A stretch of DNA of 64,000 bases from Anoplolepis gracilipes (lineage: Eukaryota > Arthropoda > Insecta > Hymenoptera > Formicidae): contig NC_132978.1 of the NCBI RefSeq assembly GCF_047496725.1, positions 4,269,501 to 4,333,500 of the forward strand, read 5' to 3'. The notes under the pieces are model-generated. The model made no database searches. It saw nothing but the letters and a program-made list of their open reading frames with translations, and was not told where the DNA came from. A program made the position numbers and the translations under genes. The stretch's first letter is position 1, and every line of letters begins with the position of its first letter. Below are positions 27,567 to 42,400 of the stretch, piece after piece.

Positions 27567-30500
27567 TTAATAAATAAATAAATATAATTTTATATATATA
27601 TATATAATTATATTTGTTTATTTATTTATAAACAATATTATATAACAATTTTGAATTGTAAGTTATTGTAATTATGACGGCTTCAAAATATTCAATCTAT
27701 TTGCGCACAACCCACGACGCAAATCAACAGATCATGAAATTAAATCGTAAAAATTGTCAGTGGTAACGAAACGAACGTTAAAAATAGATCTCATGCAAAT
27801 TGCAATCGCGCTTACACGAAATGATAGAGGCTCCCGATGTTTTTCGCAATTCCCGACACTTTCCCGAATATTGCTACATGCACGGCCGACGAATAGAAAA
27901 ATTTACATAATCAGACGGGTGATCAATGCCCCGGAAATACACGCCTCGATTATTCACCATGAAACACGCGTTATCAACGCATTTTTCAGTTCTGTCGATA
28001 ATGTCGCTTAAAACACTGAAATTTACTCGTTATAATATAGGATATACATCTCAATACCATGAAAAACCGTGACCTACCGTAATTTATGTATGTAACAAAC
28101 ATAGATAGAGTAACGCATAAATAATTCAGTGTTTAATTTATAACAAATTGAACAACACAAATACGGAATAAATTTACGACTACGTTAGTCGAGCATAATT
28201 TATGTAATGCAATTATATGTGGTTCTTCTGTAAACGTTCTTGACGTACAAGGACAAATTATTTTAAGTGAATTAAATTTGCAGTGATAAATTAATTAATG
28301 CATGCAATTAGAGCAAGATATAAGAAAGGTTCTTTGATATAAAATTACACTGGAAAATAGAGGACCCCAAAATGAGAATCAGAGTGTAATTGTAGACGAA
28401 AGTAAAACAATTGCGCATTACAGAGAAGTAATCAAGTTTCGGCGGAGACGTGGGAAACTTCGTTCACAATCTTAAGGATTAAGACCGTAAATACATCGGA
28501 AGCAAGAGGGATTAGATTTCGTCCGCGTTTCCCGTTTTGTTGACGGCATTCCGGGAAGCAATCTTCCCTTAGACGCCGTCGAAGCTAGCCCGTTATTTGC
28601 ATGTTGCGTCTCTAGTGGATTTCCAAGGATAACCCTCGACCGGTCGAGTAATCAAAAAACGTCTATGCTTTCATAGAACGGTTCTTCTATATCCTTTTTA
28701 ACCTTGTATGCCCGTCTCGTCCACGTCCCGCCTCGAAAAGATTTTTCCACGAAAAGATCCGCGCTGCGCGGAAGACCCCTTTCATCTGAAGAAGATGCAG
28801 CCGATCGATCCATATGTCCATACGACTATGGTCTTACCGCAGAAAATGAAAAGCGGCGAATTATATCCGACTACAAAGGACGCAATATCAATATCTTTGG
28901 CAGCGAAATAATGATACACGGTGTAATATTTCACGTATAATCTTGTAAATATTTATTTTGCAAAATAGCAGAGAATCCGCACAAAGCACGTGCATACACC
29001 TATGTATTGAAATGAAAAAGATAATAAATAAAACTGTATAAATATTAACATATGGATATAATGTTTGCAATAAAAAAAAAATTGTTTTAATAATATCGCA
29101 TGATATATTTAATATATTGATCGCTCGATAAAAGACAGATTAAAATCGTAAAATATCTTTGATGTATAATTTCCTTTTTTTTTTTTTTTTTGTGTTACAG
29201 ATATTGCAACTACAAATGAACGACTACAGATATCATTACATGTTCACAACTTTCGTAAGTATACATTTTCAAATTCAGCTCTGATCAAAGAAGAATATTT
29301 GAGAGGTTCTCAAATATTAAAAATGTTCAAATATTAAAAATTAAGCTTGTAATATTCTTAGCCACTTAAATTTTCGACGAGTGTTAAGATTACTCAATTT
29401 TTTTTTGTGTCGCAATATGAAGACTTCATTATTGTATACTCATTGAAATTCTGATTTGAACAGGAATATAATATAATATAATATATACGATCATTAATCC
29501 ATATAATCAATCGATAGACTAATCTATTTCTCGGTTTGAAACTCAAATTAATTAACATTTGAATGTTTAATTAACGTATTCCAATGGAATATATACAATA
29601 AATACTAATGAATTTGTCTGGAGTATTTACCAAACGTATAATGAAACATTTCTCTAATTAAGCGTATTATATATTAAGTATTAACATTCTATTTTGAGGT
29701 TGAATAGATGATAGTGGTAAAGATTCGTTTCAGCCAACATTTTCGAGGTACGCGTAATATTATTTAAGAAAATAGAGAGGGTGCATCCCTTCCAAACGGA
29801 GAGGAGTTTTTGAAGACGAAACTATCCTACGTGTTCAGTACACCATTCATCATCTTCATAACCGACATACTTCGCGCTCTTCACGACCCCTCATCTCTTT
29901 GTATACTATATGCAGCTTATTATATAGTATATTAAGAGCGTTAGAGTCTTGGAGAATGAACGGTGGTTAGAAATTAGACATCCCGGAGCACCGCATATCG
30001 AGAACATGTTCCTTTATACATATGTCCAGAAAGTTTTCGCGTTATCATGCGTTCTCTATTCTCGCGCCTGGTACACTACTCTTCTTTGATAATGTTGCCC
30101 TTTTGAACCGCGCGATTCGAATTCCAGTCTCAATCTGAAATTTCTGTTCTAAGTGGAGCGTACAAACCCCGCGGCTCTAACATAGCCGAAGTTATGACGT
30201 GCTGTACCTATCTACAAACCGCGTGTACGGCTAAGGGATATAGACGTGTTCTCAACTGGGCGTTCTTCCACAGGGCATACATACATACGTATGTATGCGT
30301 GCGACATGCGTGACCGTACACGAAACATATATCACCCTTGAATGTGTCCCTCTCGAATTTTGTGGCAACATGCTCGCCAAAAGTTGAGTCCTGCAAATAT
30401 GTTCTAATTAATTGACGATGGTAGATATTAAACCCCTCGGGTTGTCGCGTGTCTTGAAATTTCCAGCGAATTTAATTTTATTAATTTATCTGTTTTCAGA

Positions 30501-33050
30501 AAATGATAATTTGAATGAACAATATTTCTGATACAATTGTTACATTCTAATATATATTTAGATCGTTTGTATTGTACAATCAAAATTATATGTACATCGT
30601 ACATGAAAAGGCTATTATAATTATACAATAGTATGGAAATCTGTATCGCGCACGCGCATTTAGCGTCGATCAAATATTGACTGTATTATATTTCATTAGT
30701 CAAACAATAGCGCAGACATGATACATATTCGGAATATGACAGCCAGAGGCAATAGAACTGTTTACAGAATTCATCTTGTGATTGATTACTGATTAGAGCA
30801 TTCTATCTTATATTATATAAAACAAGAGTTTTATATTATCAAAAATTTAAATGGACTATGAATTTTAAGCAAATTATTTAATAAAAATTTCTTATAAACG
30901 CGTGCTGGTTAACTTAATGCAAATAATGAACTATTTGTTTGATTGTTATTTTGCAAACGCGATTTAATTTAAAATAATCTTCCGTAATAAATTTAATGAA
31001 ACTGTATGTATTGTTACATTTTAATTCAGAAGAATTTCTGCCACATGCAATGTCTCAAAAAAGTTTATTTCACTCTTTCAATGCGAATCCATTAGACGGT
31101 TCGTCTAAGAATACATCCAAGTATTTATGAATAAATCATTTTCAAAGAACGTTACGCAACTCTCTCCCGGCATGGTTACATCGCGATTTGAAAAGATAGT
31201 AGACTTAAACGAACTTAAGAGAAGAAAACAGTATAAAAGTGACAGCAAAAGAAGAGATCTCTTCTTAAGAATGCGCGTGGTTTTATCTATTTCACGGCCA
31301 ACTTTCCTATGCAGCTGCGCAGTTGTCGGTGAATGACCTCACGGCAGAGAAGCCACGTTATTTACTTTAACGATCTGCATCGCGCAATGCATCATCGTAT
31401 AATTATAAATCATATTCGCTCTCGAGCTTCTCCAGCTGAGAACGGAAGAAGGCGGCTGGCATTGGTTACGCTAGAACGATCGCAATCACGATGATGACCG
31501 CGCATTTGCTGAGAACATTTTACTTTCCTTCAATTTAACCACTTTCCTACAGCTATTCTTGCGAATGAGAAGAAAAAGGATTTAGTCCAGCTATATATTT
31601 TTTTTTAAATATCCTTTGCCAAGACAAGTGAATTTTTTATCATTTTTAAAAATGTTTAATAAATCCATAACTCTATCCCTTCCCCAAGAAAACGATTTAT
31701 ATAGAATAAAAACTTTTTTCCACGATTTTTGTATAATATATTAATAACGGATATATTTCTCGATAAATGTATATGAAATTAAAGTTTAACATACTGTTTT
31801 GAAATAATAGTTTATTTAGAAAACATGAGAGGTCAAACTTTGCAATATTACCAATTTCGATAAAAATTGCGAATTAAAAAAAAAACAAACTAAACCAAAC
31901 TGAATACCTTGATATAAACGATTCTTTTTTTCTATTTGTTTTTTTAGGATATAGAAACGTTCGATCTAGAAGACTTCAAATATAACAGCGTGAATATGAC
32001 AGCTTTTCGCTTGGTGGATCTCGAGGAACCCAAGGTTGCCGAAGTACTCAAGCAGATGGAACGTTTCCAGCCGGCTATTGGTCATGCCATCTTGAACAAA
32101 ACGGGAGTCATTCAGGTTGGTGGAAATTTCAAGTTATTCAATGCAACAAAAGAGATTTAATTCTTTTTTTCTTTTATTTGATAACGAACGTAGTGTTACA
32201 GAGACTAAGATTTTAGAGATAAAATTCACTCTGCCAGCTCTGTCGACCATATTGAACGTTAGACGACAAATCTAATTCTAAGAGCACGATTGCCTTCAAG
32301 CGTGTGTGATTGCCTTGCGCGCAGTAAAATAGATAGAAAATCGAATAAAAAAAATATAACGTGATATTTATGTAAATGCGTCATGCTATGTTCACTTTAT
32401 ACATATAAAATATTCCAGAAAATCATTTAGTATCAAAAAAAAAATTCTTTTTAGTCTTTTTTCAAGATAATATTTGTATCAAAAATTTATAATAACAAAT
32501 TTCATATCTTTTCATTTTGACGAAAAAACTCTTAAACAAATCGTTCAAGAAATTTCTACTAAAATATCTTGCAAATCATACAAAATAAAGAATACAATAT
32601 TTCAGTGCTACATACATAATATTGTGTATTATCACAATATTTCATGTCTCTAAGTTTTGTAATATAGTGAACTTCACGATTACGAAATAGCATTGCTTCG
32701 AATTCGAATGACGATAAAAGCTACGAGCAAATGTAGACGGGAGACTAAAAGCAGAGGGGCTGAAAAGTCGGATGGACCGAACCGGTCAGCAGAGTCTGTG
32801 TGTCCAGTCCAGTTCGAGCTTTGTCAGCCCTTCAGTAATTAAGTGAGTTTCGCCCGCGGCCAGCGCCGCAATGTCATTAACTCGAATCAATTGAGCACAC
32901 CAAGCACGGTTTTCTCGCAAGGACTTCGAAGATGGTCGCCATGTGTTGAAAATGTTAAATGGGCTCTTTTAATTTATTAGAATTTTACAAAATATTAATT
33001 TAAAAAGATCAATATATTTGAACTTACACGTGTTAATCCTCTCTTTTTTT

Positions 33051-33109
<59 letters not shown>

Positions 33110-36100
33110 ATTCTTCTTAAAATTATTTTAAAATTTAATCAAGTTTTAATTTTAGAAGAATATTTAATGAGCGAGAGAGAGAGAGGGAGAGAGAGAGAGA
33201 GAAAGGAGAAGGAGAAGAAAAAGAAGAAAAGGAAAGAGAAGAAGAATTATAATTAATAACAACTTCAAAAATTATTAATTTAAAAATGTAACAATTTATG
33301 ATTTTATATAAAATTTCAAAAAATAAATTGATTCTTGAGCAGACTAATATTCAATATTGACAAATGCATTTCATATTACATTTTAAGGGACGTTTTTGAC
33401 GATAAATTGAAACACAAGAAACTCTTGCCATATAGCTGATAACAAGTATGAATAATAATTCGAGAGACCCATTAAACTGCGAACAGAATTGAAAATGAAT
33501 CTCGTTAAAATTTAATCGTAACCAAACTCGACCTATATTTGCATCCTACAGTAGCTAAAACTTTGTCAAAATAATAGATCTTCTAAACCTAAAGCTTTGC
33601 ACGCGAATGCACAAAGCACGAACTCTTGTCAAAAGGAAACGTATGTTTCAGGCAGAACCAGCTTTGGTGTATGATAGCGTGCAGGTTTTCGCGCACGGTT
33701 TGGCAGCTCTGGACCGTAGTCACGATTTAAGGCCAGCAAATCTGTCCTGCGAGAAAGAGGAACCTTGGGACGACGGTTTATCACTCTACAACTACATTAA
33801 TGCCGTACGTACGTTCTATGAATCTTTAAGCGAGCTGTTGGACGGAATAGTACAAATTGGGAATAATGCGACCTTTCAATGCGATTATGTATATTTCGAA
33901 ATAACAGCTTCTCTTCTCTTTAAAGAAACGAGAACTATAGACTGTATTGAAGTAAAATTGTGAGTGTGAGAATTTTACTTTAAATACATTTACAAATATT
34001 TGTATATTTTTGAAAATAAAAAAAAGAAATTTTTATTATGATTCGCTCAATAATCAAAATATTTCTCTTTTATCGAATTGGCTCTATTAGCATTTTCATT
34101 TTATAAAAGAAAATGAAATAAAATACGTATATTAGAATTTTATATGTATAAAAATTTGTTTATACATGTAAAAAAACGTTATGGTAAAAATTTAAACAAC
34201 ATAGCATGGATTTTATAATATTAAATTACAAATATTTATGATATATTATATATATTATATATACAGTGTGTCCCTTGGTGTATTCATATAGTATAATATT
34301 TTTTTTCTAAAGTGTAAATTTTGGTATTTGAGAAAAAACGTTTTTTTTTAACAGACAGTATGTTTACTAATAACATTTTTATATTGAAATTAAATATTTA
34401 ACTTGATATTTTACATTTACCTTTTGAAAAACGTATAAAAGCTATACATACGTATATATTGACCAAAGTTTATTTTAAAGTGTAAATATATATACGTACA
34501 CAATATATATTTTTAATATTATTATAAACCATGAATTAACCAAAATAAATTTTGTCCAATATATCCGTACATATATAGCTTTTATACATTTTTTAAAAGT
34601 TAAATATTAAATATACAATATCAAATACAATACTCAATTTCAATATAACAATGCTTTAGTTAGCTATTAGTAAACATACTGTCTGTTAAAAAAAACGTTA
34701 AGATTTTTTTTTATTAAAAATATCAAATTACACTAGAACAAAAAAATTACTTTATTAGAGTTTTATCACAGTTAAATCAACTAATATATAAATTTATTGC
34801 ACGACTATCTTGAGTAATTAAAGAAAAATATATCTTACAATTTCAAACACAATGTTGTCTCATTTGCAGGGGAGAGGTATATTATGATATATTTATATCC
34901 CCCAAAATATAAAGAATAAATTATTTGCACCTACGGCAATTTTTATTAACAACAAATCACATGAATATTAAAGCAGAAAGTAAAGGACAAACAATTAGCA
35001 GATTTTAAAAAATAAAGAATTTAAGAAGATAAGGAATATTTATATAGTTTAATATTCATTCATAATTATAATTTATTAATTTGTGATTTAATATTCTTTT
35101 TATCAAATTTTACTGTCTTGTACATTTACAATTAATAGTATGAGAAAACGAGATTACAAGGTTTATTTTAATATCATAATTCTTTTTCAAAAACTTCATT
35201 AAACATTCTTTTTTATTTTTAGACTGATCGATTAAATGATTAAGGAACTTTAGAACAATTTAATGTAGATATTATTAATTCATTTCATTATTTTTTCACA
35301 ATTTTTTTAAGTTTACAAAATTAGAAGTCTGTTGTTTTGTGTAAGCATATGTGAACGACAAAAATTTATCATATGTATATATTTAAATCCTAAACCAAAT
35401 AACAACAGAGAAAAACATGTGAGGCGAGACACTTTACATCTGCTGTCACGAGAAGTTAAAATTCTGAAAGTGCCAGAGAAGGCAGCAAAAAATTGCGATC
35501 ATCTTAGCAACCAAGTCAAACGCGCTCTTCGTTGCTTCGCACAGATTGGTAGTCGTTCGATGATAAGCCGCGGCCGTATGGATAGCAACGGAAGGAAAGC
35601 AAGGTTGACACATGAATAATTGAACAACGTATTTAGCAAATAGCTACAGCGTCGAGAGCCACTCTCCTCTCGGAGAGATTGGGGGAAATGGGAAGCAGAG
35701 AGGAAGTCTTCTCCTCCTTTGGCCATCGTGGTCGCGCTTTCCGTCGCGCAGCGACCATCTCGAATGCACGACCGCATCGTCATATGTACGAGAGACACGT
35801 ACGTAAACTCGCTCGTACGTGCCGTTCATGAATAGATCCCGGCAGCTTTATTACCCGACTGCAACTGAAATTGGACCTCCCTATTAGTCATCACGACGAT
35901 GACGAATTAAACGATGCTTAAACCTATTCAAATCTTTGCCTGTTAACGTCGGATTTTTCGGAATTTATTATTTATAAATAGTTTCCTATTTTATTTGCAG
36001 AATTTTTTTAAATTGCGATGTTATTACAAGCGAATTTTTTCACTCTAATTGTAAGCATTTTTTACGCGAAATTAAGAAAATGTTTTAATTGTGAAAAAAG

Positions 36101-36794
36101 AAAAAAAGAGCAAAGAAAGGGTGGAAAGAATGACTTAAGGTTACTTTTATATACAGGGAAAAGTGGATAAAGATTACTTGCCAAATTAAAATACAAAGAA
36201 ATTAAAGGCGCTGACTTTTTCCCTATTTCATATTTATTAATTCAATTAATTTTAAAAAATTAATAAAAAATAATGCAATTGTATCAATATAAATAATCTA
36301 TTCCAACATGTAATGTCGGATTATTCTTTCCATCCAGAAAGAAAAATAAGGTACACAAGCATATAAAACTCAATGTGAAAATCTTTTCTGATTAAAGATG
36401 TTAAGGTTTCAATCATATTAAAAGCCATCATTAAGAATTATCCACGAAAAATTATAAAAAATATTCCATAAAAAATTTTCCCGACATGTGAAACTTGTAT
36501 AATTAATAATGCTAATATTTGTTATATTATATTAAGAAATTATTGCCAAATACTTGCACCGCAATATCTGTCCCCGTAATATGTTTCATGTAAACAGCAT
36601 TAACTAAAGTGCAGAGTACACGTCATGCAGTGACATTTTGACGAGATGCAATAAACTCCAAAAGCATTTTCATTAACGATTATTACCAGACAGTATTCAA
36701 TTTCATCACGCAGAATAATTAAATCAACCAATATCATGTCAATTTTATCCAGTCACTTTATCAAATTTTCTTTTTTAATAAAAGCGTTATCTCT

Positions 36795-36863
<69 letters not shown>

Positions 36864-37154
36864 TTACATCTCGGAAACGCGGTACATTAAACTCATTATT
36901 AGCATTAAGAGTTTTAATGCGACAAAAAAATTACAAACGTCAAAAAACAAATGTAATAACGTATGTTGTAGATCTCACAAAACTATTAATAAGTTTACAC
37001 AATGACAACTGCCTGTGAATTATTTCTGCAATGTTTCCTACCACGCGGCATTATAAAGTTTTTCTTTTTTCGCGAAGAAAATTGAGAACGCGTAGAAAAG
37101 TTCGGGTCGGCTCGGCCGGAATAATCGAAGATGTCGCGAAGAAAAAGAATAATA

Positions 37155-37208
<54 letters not shown>

Positions 37209-37465
37209 AGGAGGAAAAGACGGTGAGTCGTGACAATTTTTCGAAACTTGCTCATCACACGGCTTTTTAACAATATATCGTCGTTGATCACCGTTACACG
37301 ACGGAGATGTAATATGTGGTCCATCGTATTCTCGGACGTCGTTTTGTCCCGCGGGACAATCTTTTTATTATCCGAACGCGCTGCATCCTTTTTAAATCGG
37401 GGAACGTTATCAGGCAGTAGAAAAATGTCTTGAAAAATGTCTACCTTCTAGTGACGGAAAAGAAA

Positions 37466-37548
<83 letters not shown>

Positions 37549-39014
37549 CGAGAGAAGTTTCCCACAGAAATTATAAAAGTTCCCGATAAGTTTGCTCGCT
37601 CCATTCCTTTCACGTAGCAACCACTCGTTCGTAAATATCAACGCTCTTTCTCGTCTCGTGATACTTTTTGAAACGTCACTGCACCCGGTGTATCTATCGG
37701 TTATTGACATTTCTTTTATGTTAAATCCGAAATAAATAACGTACCGCGAAAAGAGAGATACATATGTATGTATACCGGGCGCGAGTTAACTATCGCGGCT
37801 ACGTTTAAATTCCGCGCGATGAGAAATTGGCAGTTTTCGATATGACCGTACTTTATTAAAGAGATAATCATGTCCGCGTCATCTCTGTAAACCATAATAG
37901 TGTAAATAAAGCAGTCTGATAAATTATCGATGCTACATGTAGTTCTTGATTAATTTTAGACGGATAATGGCCAGCTTAATATTTTACATCCGTATTACTA
38001 CCATAACACTTCAATTAAGCAAGAAATTGTTAACAATGTTATCATCGCTATAAAATTAATATTTTTGTAACGAAAAAGAATATGATTGATATAATCCTTT
38101 ACTATTCAACAATTTTTTACGTAATGTATATCAATAGTTTGCCGCAAAGTTTCTATAATATAAGTACGTGTTTATTTAATTATTACAATTGTAGGGACCA
38201 CATTAGTAAAATAAATAACATCTAATATTGATATATACATAAATTAAATTAATTGATAAACCATTTAAAATATCAAATTGTACAATATTTTATTGACTAC
38301 ATGTGCCACCAAATCCAACGGGAAAATCTACTGTGTCGCGAACGAGAAAAGTTTGAGAATTACTGATGTACGTGTTATGTCACATCATGTATCTCATGCC
38401 ATCATCAATCAATGCACACTCATGTACACTATACCAATGCTCATCTCAAAGTGTATATCAACATATGTATGTATATACTATTATATATGTGTGCGTGTAT
38501 GTGTGTGGAATATTAATTGTATTATAATTTTTATAAACTTTAAAGTTTACGTTTAAAAACCGCAAATCTTACACCGTTTAAGCAACCCGAGTTGAGCGCT
38601 GAAAGCTAAAAACCCGTTACAAAAGCGGCAAGATTAATGTACCTCGCCAAGTATAGGCGGTTTTTGTGGCTTTTGCCTATCCAGGTACACTTCAGTACTC
38701 TAAAGGTGAGGAAGATATACATGTGAAACATACACAGAGAAGCAAATGCACATGAATAAGAAACGACCAACCTTCAGCTCAAAATATGAAATGATTAATC
38801 AGCCATTTTAAAATATGTAAAATATGTAAAATCTATTTAGCTTGTAAAAATGCAGCTACGTATATATATATAAAATTATGCCTTATTATTTATTTATTAA
38901 TTATTAATTATTAAGTATAATTTATTTAAAGTAGAAATAATATAAGCGAAATAAAGAGAATTTATTTGAAATACGACTTAATTGTATTAAAAAAGTGATG
39001 CAATATACATACAT

Positions 39015-39077
<63 letters not shown>

Positions 39078-39352
39078 TATTGCATCACTTTTAATACAAT
39101 TAGTCGTATTTCAAATAAATTCTCTTTATTTCACTTATATTATTTCTACTTTAAATAAATTATACTTAATAAGGCATAATTTTCAAATGCATTAAGTAAT
39201 AGATTTTTATTCTATTTGTAATGTAGTAGTATTTTATTATGTTTATATTGTAATAATATAATTAAAGTTTTATGTTACCTTCCTAAAATTATTAATTTGT
39301 GTATGTTAATAATATTTAAATTGCTTGATATAATTAATTAATAAATTTGAAA

Positions 39353-39407
<55 letters not shown>

Positions 39408-42400
39408 TTTAAATTTATTAATTAATAATATCAAGCAATATAAATTAGAAATTAATAGAATAAATATATATTATTATATAATATGTTATATAATATATAT
39501 TATAATACCTAATATATATATTTCTTTTTTTTTAAATTAAGGTATTTTTTACTTTATTTCTATTGAGATTTATTTAATTTTGCATAAGTTTCAATTTGAA
39601 ATACTTATGAAAATATCGAGTTGATTAAAGTTTATAAATTATGTAAAGTTTACTCTTTTGGAGAAAAGGTACTTTACTGATCTGAATAATTTATCGATTC
39701 AATATTCTGTTAATGAAATGAAACGACAGTTTTGGTTAATAATCAAGTTCACGGCTTATGTGTTTAATATTACAAAATGTAACAAAACTTTTATAGCTTT
39801 TCTTATTTCAACATAATAATGATAGCAACGATGGCTTATTTTCATTATCGACTTTTATTTAAATTTACAAATAGCGCAGCGACGTCTATTATTGAACATT
39901 TGCAAATTAATATCTATTTTAGCTGTAAACGGGAATATAATTTACTATCATTGTTATATCAACGCGAATGAAATGAGTTTGGAGGTCGCAACCAATCGAA
40001 TTGTACGTAGACTTGGACAAATACATAACATAAATTGAATATATAATACAACACACATAATATATACATATGAAAATATAGCGACTATGACACAAGTCCC
40101 AAGTTAAATTAACAAAGTAGACAATTATTTTAAGGTAAAAATGATAAATTTCAATTTGTAATATAAGAATTAATTGTTTACAAAAAATTTCTTGCTTTTT
40201 ACTTTTACAGATGATACTTATTCTTTTCTAGAAAAATAGAATAAATACAAAAAAGGACATTTGTATTAACTGTGTGTGTGTGTGTGTGTATGATTTAACT
40301 TTATACTTAACTGTATAATTATAAAATAATACACAAACACTGTTTAATGCAGATTAATATTATTAAATTATTAAAAATATTATTCCAACTAAGAGCCTTA
40401 TAATTATAAATATTTAATAGATACGTATATTAATAAAAAATATATCTAACTTTATGATAACCATGTGCTTTACTATTTTTCAATTAAACTTGTTTAAAAT
40501 TGTATGTTCTTTATGCAATTTTAATATCTTTTTCTCTTAAAGAATATATTAAATTTTTTCTCTCTCTTTATAATATTAGTGTCGAAAAATAACTGAATGA
40601 TATTTTGTAATCCTGATAACAAGATTAAAAAAAATCTTGTAGTAAACAAAATACTTTACATTGATCCTTTATAAATGTCATATATCCAGTTTTAGCTTTC
40701 TTTTCTTTTCGTTTCGAAACTAGATCCTTATAATATGGTTCTGCAAAATACCCCGAGGTGCAGTCTATTGCGTAAAACATGTGCGTATATAACAATGTTA
40801 TATACCAAGTTACATATAGATCCAATTAACGTGCGATATACGTCAAGCGAGAGCACGTCGAGTATCGTAAATACATGCGATACCGCGCACCACCGACCGG
40901 TCACTTCCGGTGCGCTTACTGCCATTTGTTTCGCGAGCATTGGCATATTTTTGACTGGCACGAATACTGACGGTCGTCGACATCGACGCTGACGAGATAT
41001 CACGGTGGAGATTTATCGATCCACGTGGTCAGCACAAACGTCGTTGATAGACTAAACAAAATTTAGGTTCACTGAAATCACTGCTAAAATCCTCGCCAGC
41101 TGTCGGGATTTATGAAAGACGATTGCTGAATGTGAGATAATTTGATACACGTTTTATAGGGACATATAGAGCTTTGTAAATATACGTTATCGAAATAACT
41201 GCACGTAGCACGGATAAGCGAAAATCACACTTCTGTACGCCAGCCTTCACTAAATCATGTTAACAGGTACGCCAATCCATAAATTCGTAAAAATTCATAA
41301 CTCGATCCGCAACGCATTTTTTTGTTATGGCCAAAATATAGTTTCTGGCAATGTTATAACTTTTCAAAGCCGAAGCAATTTTTTTTAAATTGCTACTAAT
41401 ATGTTTTAGACAATTAGAGACATGGAAAAATGTAAAGAATAAAAAATATCGTTAATAATAATTTTTCATATATGTATATAAAGAAAAGAAATGTGCTTTT
41501 TTTTTAAATATTATTTTTAATAATAATTTTTATTTGTATGTGTATATACGTATTACGTTAGAAAAATATAAAAAAAAAAAAAACGCGAGCGACAAACGAA
41601 ATATTTCTATTCATATTGATCTCTGTTTTTATTATATACAATGGATTAAGCAATATGTAAATGGAAAAACCACGCAAAAATCCCGATACAAATTTTCAAT
41701 ACAGATGCAATATCAGTTGTCATACAAATCTTGTGTAGTAAACCCTCTCGCGTTTTCACATTCCGTATCCATTGTCATCCTCGAATGAATCCAGATTACG
41801 AGTGGAATAACATACGAAACGTACTTAAAGTGATACAACCATACATACATCAGCCATGGTGTTCAAAGAATTCGTTAGTCGATGATAAAATACAAGCAAA
41901 CATTTTGTTAAATAAAATCACAAAACACACACAGAGAATGTTGTTAATCTTTTGATCAATAATTAATAAACTCCTTTGGTAAAAGAACAGTTAAACAGTC
42001 AAAACTCTGCTTCGTTTGAAGAATATTTATATGGAAGAATACTTATACGCGAGATTTATTCTATTCCATGTCCTGACACAGATTAAATAGCCGAGTTTAG
42101 AAAGGAGCTTCATTTCAGATGGAATATTCTACCAACCTCGACGACGGATATACACTAAAAAAGAGATGTAAATCAAATAAACTGTGCGGAGACCACCGGT
42201 AGACCGCAAACGGTAATTAATGCGAAAAATTTCGCCGGTTGCATGCAGACCGGAAATGTAGGCCGTCAGCAATGAATCGTGTGCGCGTGTGTGCGTATCT
42301 GTGAGTTACTAGACACGGAGGAAAAATAAATTTAACGAGCATCAGACGCACGTGATTTAACGAACGGCCGTATTCGTCATTAAACAAGTATGAGCACAAT

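Larger units (their letters stand above)
25817..29200 (+). other. Intron C-D (3.4 kb)
   Basis: The intron runs from gtgagt to gttacag. It contains a 160-residue minus-strand frame near 26.8-27.3 kb (listed separately), a (TA)n with a fold-back at 27.52-27.64 kb, and a GC-richer patch at about 28.45-28.90 kb without recognisable coding content. Confidence 0.85.

Noticed and set aside
35499..35829. Overlapping Arg-rich minus-strand frames in a GC-richer patch
   Set aside because: Frames are open on several readings at once because of composition, and no domain or start context is supported.
36736..37710. Frames with long Arg-Glu or Ser-Leu repeats
   Set aside because: They are translations of (GA)n and (CT)n microsatellites and not proteins.
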